Source: Rhizorhabdus wittichii RW1 (GTDB lineage Bacteria; Pseudomonadota; Alphaproteobacteria; Sphingomonadales; Sphingomonadaceae). Taken from it: a stretch of 64,000 nt of DNA. Shown in pieces: positions 63,400 through 64,000 of this stretch (position 1 is the stretch's first letter; each line of letters begins with the position of its first letter). Position numbers and translations under genes: made by a program. The DNA lies in assembly GCA_000016765.1 (NCBI GenBank), contig CP000699.1:3249001-3313000 (forward strand). Direction: 5' to 3'. Under the pieces are notes generated by a model. The model was given only the letters and a program-made list of their open reading frames with translations. It searched no databases and had not been told where the DNA came from.

Positions 63400-63930
63400 T
63401 CAGGCGCCTCCCGCGCCGACCAGGACGAACAGCATCACCGCGTCGCGATCGCCGCGGTTGCGCCAGGCGTGGCGCGTCCCCCCCTGGACGACGATGTCGC
63501 CCTGGCCCAGCCGGGTCTCGGCGCCGTCATCGAGCTCGAGCCAGATCTCACCGTCGAGCACGACGTCGTAATCGATCGAGCGCGTGGTGTGGAAACCGCT
63601 GCCGTCGGGTTCGAACGCGTCGATCAGGCCGGGCAGGTGCCTGGCCGCTTCCGCGCCATAGCCGGGCCCGTCGAAGCGCGGATCGGCGAAGATCGTGTCG
63701 GGCGGGAAACGGACGACCATCAGCCGGGTCTCGCCGGGCCCGGGCGTCACGCGGATTCCAGGCTGCGGCTCGGCCTCGCGGGTCACGGGCAGCGCGGCGG
63801 GCGCGGCGGTGGCCCAGACGACCGACGTCAGGTGGCCCGGCCATCCCGCATATTCGTGCGCGTTGGCCGGCTCGCCATCGGCCAGGAAAACCGACTTGCC
63901 GTCCACCACGCCAGTGATCACGCGACGCAT
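63400..63930 (-). CDS. Cupin domain protein
   Basis: A 176-residue single-cupin protein. Cupin motif 1 around GSGFHTTRSIDYDVVLDGEIWLEL and motif 2 GDIVVQGGTRHAWRNRGDRDAVMLFVLV. The first motif has one His in GFHTT and the second one in RHAW, so a metal site is possible. The stop is two bases before the P450 start, which indicates co-transcription. It could be a small dioxygenase, isomerase or sensor. Confidence 0.85.
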   Translation of the reverse strand: MRRVITGVVDGKSVFLADGEPANAHEYAGWPGHLTSVVWATAAPAALPVTREAEPQPGIRVTPGPGETRLMVVRFPPDTIFADPRFDGPGYGAEAARHLPGLIDAFEPDGSGFHTTRSIDYDVVLDGEIWLELDDGAETRLGQGDIVVQGGTRHAWRNRGDRDAVMLFVLVGAGGA

Positions 63931-63982
63931 ATCAGCCCCTCCCGCGATCGGGAGAGGCGATGCCCTCCCCCGATCCTGTCGT

Positions 63983-64000
63983 TTAGAATTCCACGCCCAG
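63983..64000 (-). CDS. C-terminal end of a probable TonB-dependent receptor (partial)
   Basis: The minus strand at the right edge reads CTGGGCGTGGAATTCTAA, giving LGVEF-stop. A C-terminal Phe with alternating hydrophobic residues is the outer-membrane barrel signature, and TonB-dependent receptors often neighbour sphingomonad catabolic clusters. Only five residues are visible, so this is a weak call. Confidence 0.4.
   Translation of the reverse strand: MGVEF

Overview
The window is high-GC, densely packed chromosomal DNA of an alphaproteobacterium, most likely a sphingomonad (Sphingomonadaceae). Reasons: a complete 14-gene nuoA-N operon followed by birA, coaX, an RNase J and a DUF1467 gene (an alphaproteobacterial order); many ATGA/TGATG gene overlaps; GTG starts; abundant small palindromic repeats; and an aromatic-type catabolic cluster with a probable TonB-receptor end. 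The species cannot be fixed from the sequence alone.

Layout. 0-8 kb: a cyclopropane fatty acid synthase, an SDR oxidoreductase divergent from a TetR regulator, two exported EF-hand proteins, argG and a GT39-like membrane glycosyltransferase. 8.2-9.3 kb: an IS110-family element inserted in a palindromic repeat. 9.5-15.5 kb: two two-component pairs (LytS/LytR-like and PAS-kinase/FixJ-like) around a CitE-like lyase. 15.6-20.6 kb: galE-like epimerase, a candidate small RNA, an OPT transporter, efp and an inositol monophosphatase. 20.9-37.1 kb: respiratory complex I, with a 49-residue membrane protein between nuoE and nuoF and two related exported proteins between nuoF and nuoG. 37.2-40.7 kb: birA, coaX, RNase J, DUF1467. 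40.8-48 kb: M28 peptidase, metX-metW divergent from hisC and a prephenate dehydrogenase, an outer-membrane barrel protein and an SMR pump. 48.1-53.3 kb: ftsE-ftsX-ydcF-like-plsC divergent from a zinc-ribbon protein, then a phosphofructokinase and tRNA-Leu(GAG). 53.7-64 kb: a minus-strand catabolic region: a seven-gene operon (fumarylacetoacetase-like, alpha/beta hydrolase, LDH2-type dehydrogenase, VOC protein, ADH, ALDH, SnoaL-like), a GntR/FCD regulator, then Rieske oxygenase, P450 and cupin.

The most striking observation is the IS110 element. Its leader, upstream of the transposase, reads as a bridge RNA: a 5' hairpin, then two internal-loop hairpins whose loop strands match, in the orientation expected for bridge RNAs, the target flanks (a palindromic repeat arm split at an AT core) and the element's own two ends. 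Joining the ends would also create a -35/-10 promoter with 17-bp spacing that is absent in the inserted state.

Three palindromic repeat families (here A, B, C) occur about 20 times, lie between genes of the nuo operon, appear to supply Shine-Dalgarno sequences to nuoK and birA, and in one case encode the C-terminus of a protein.
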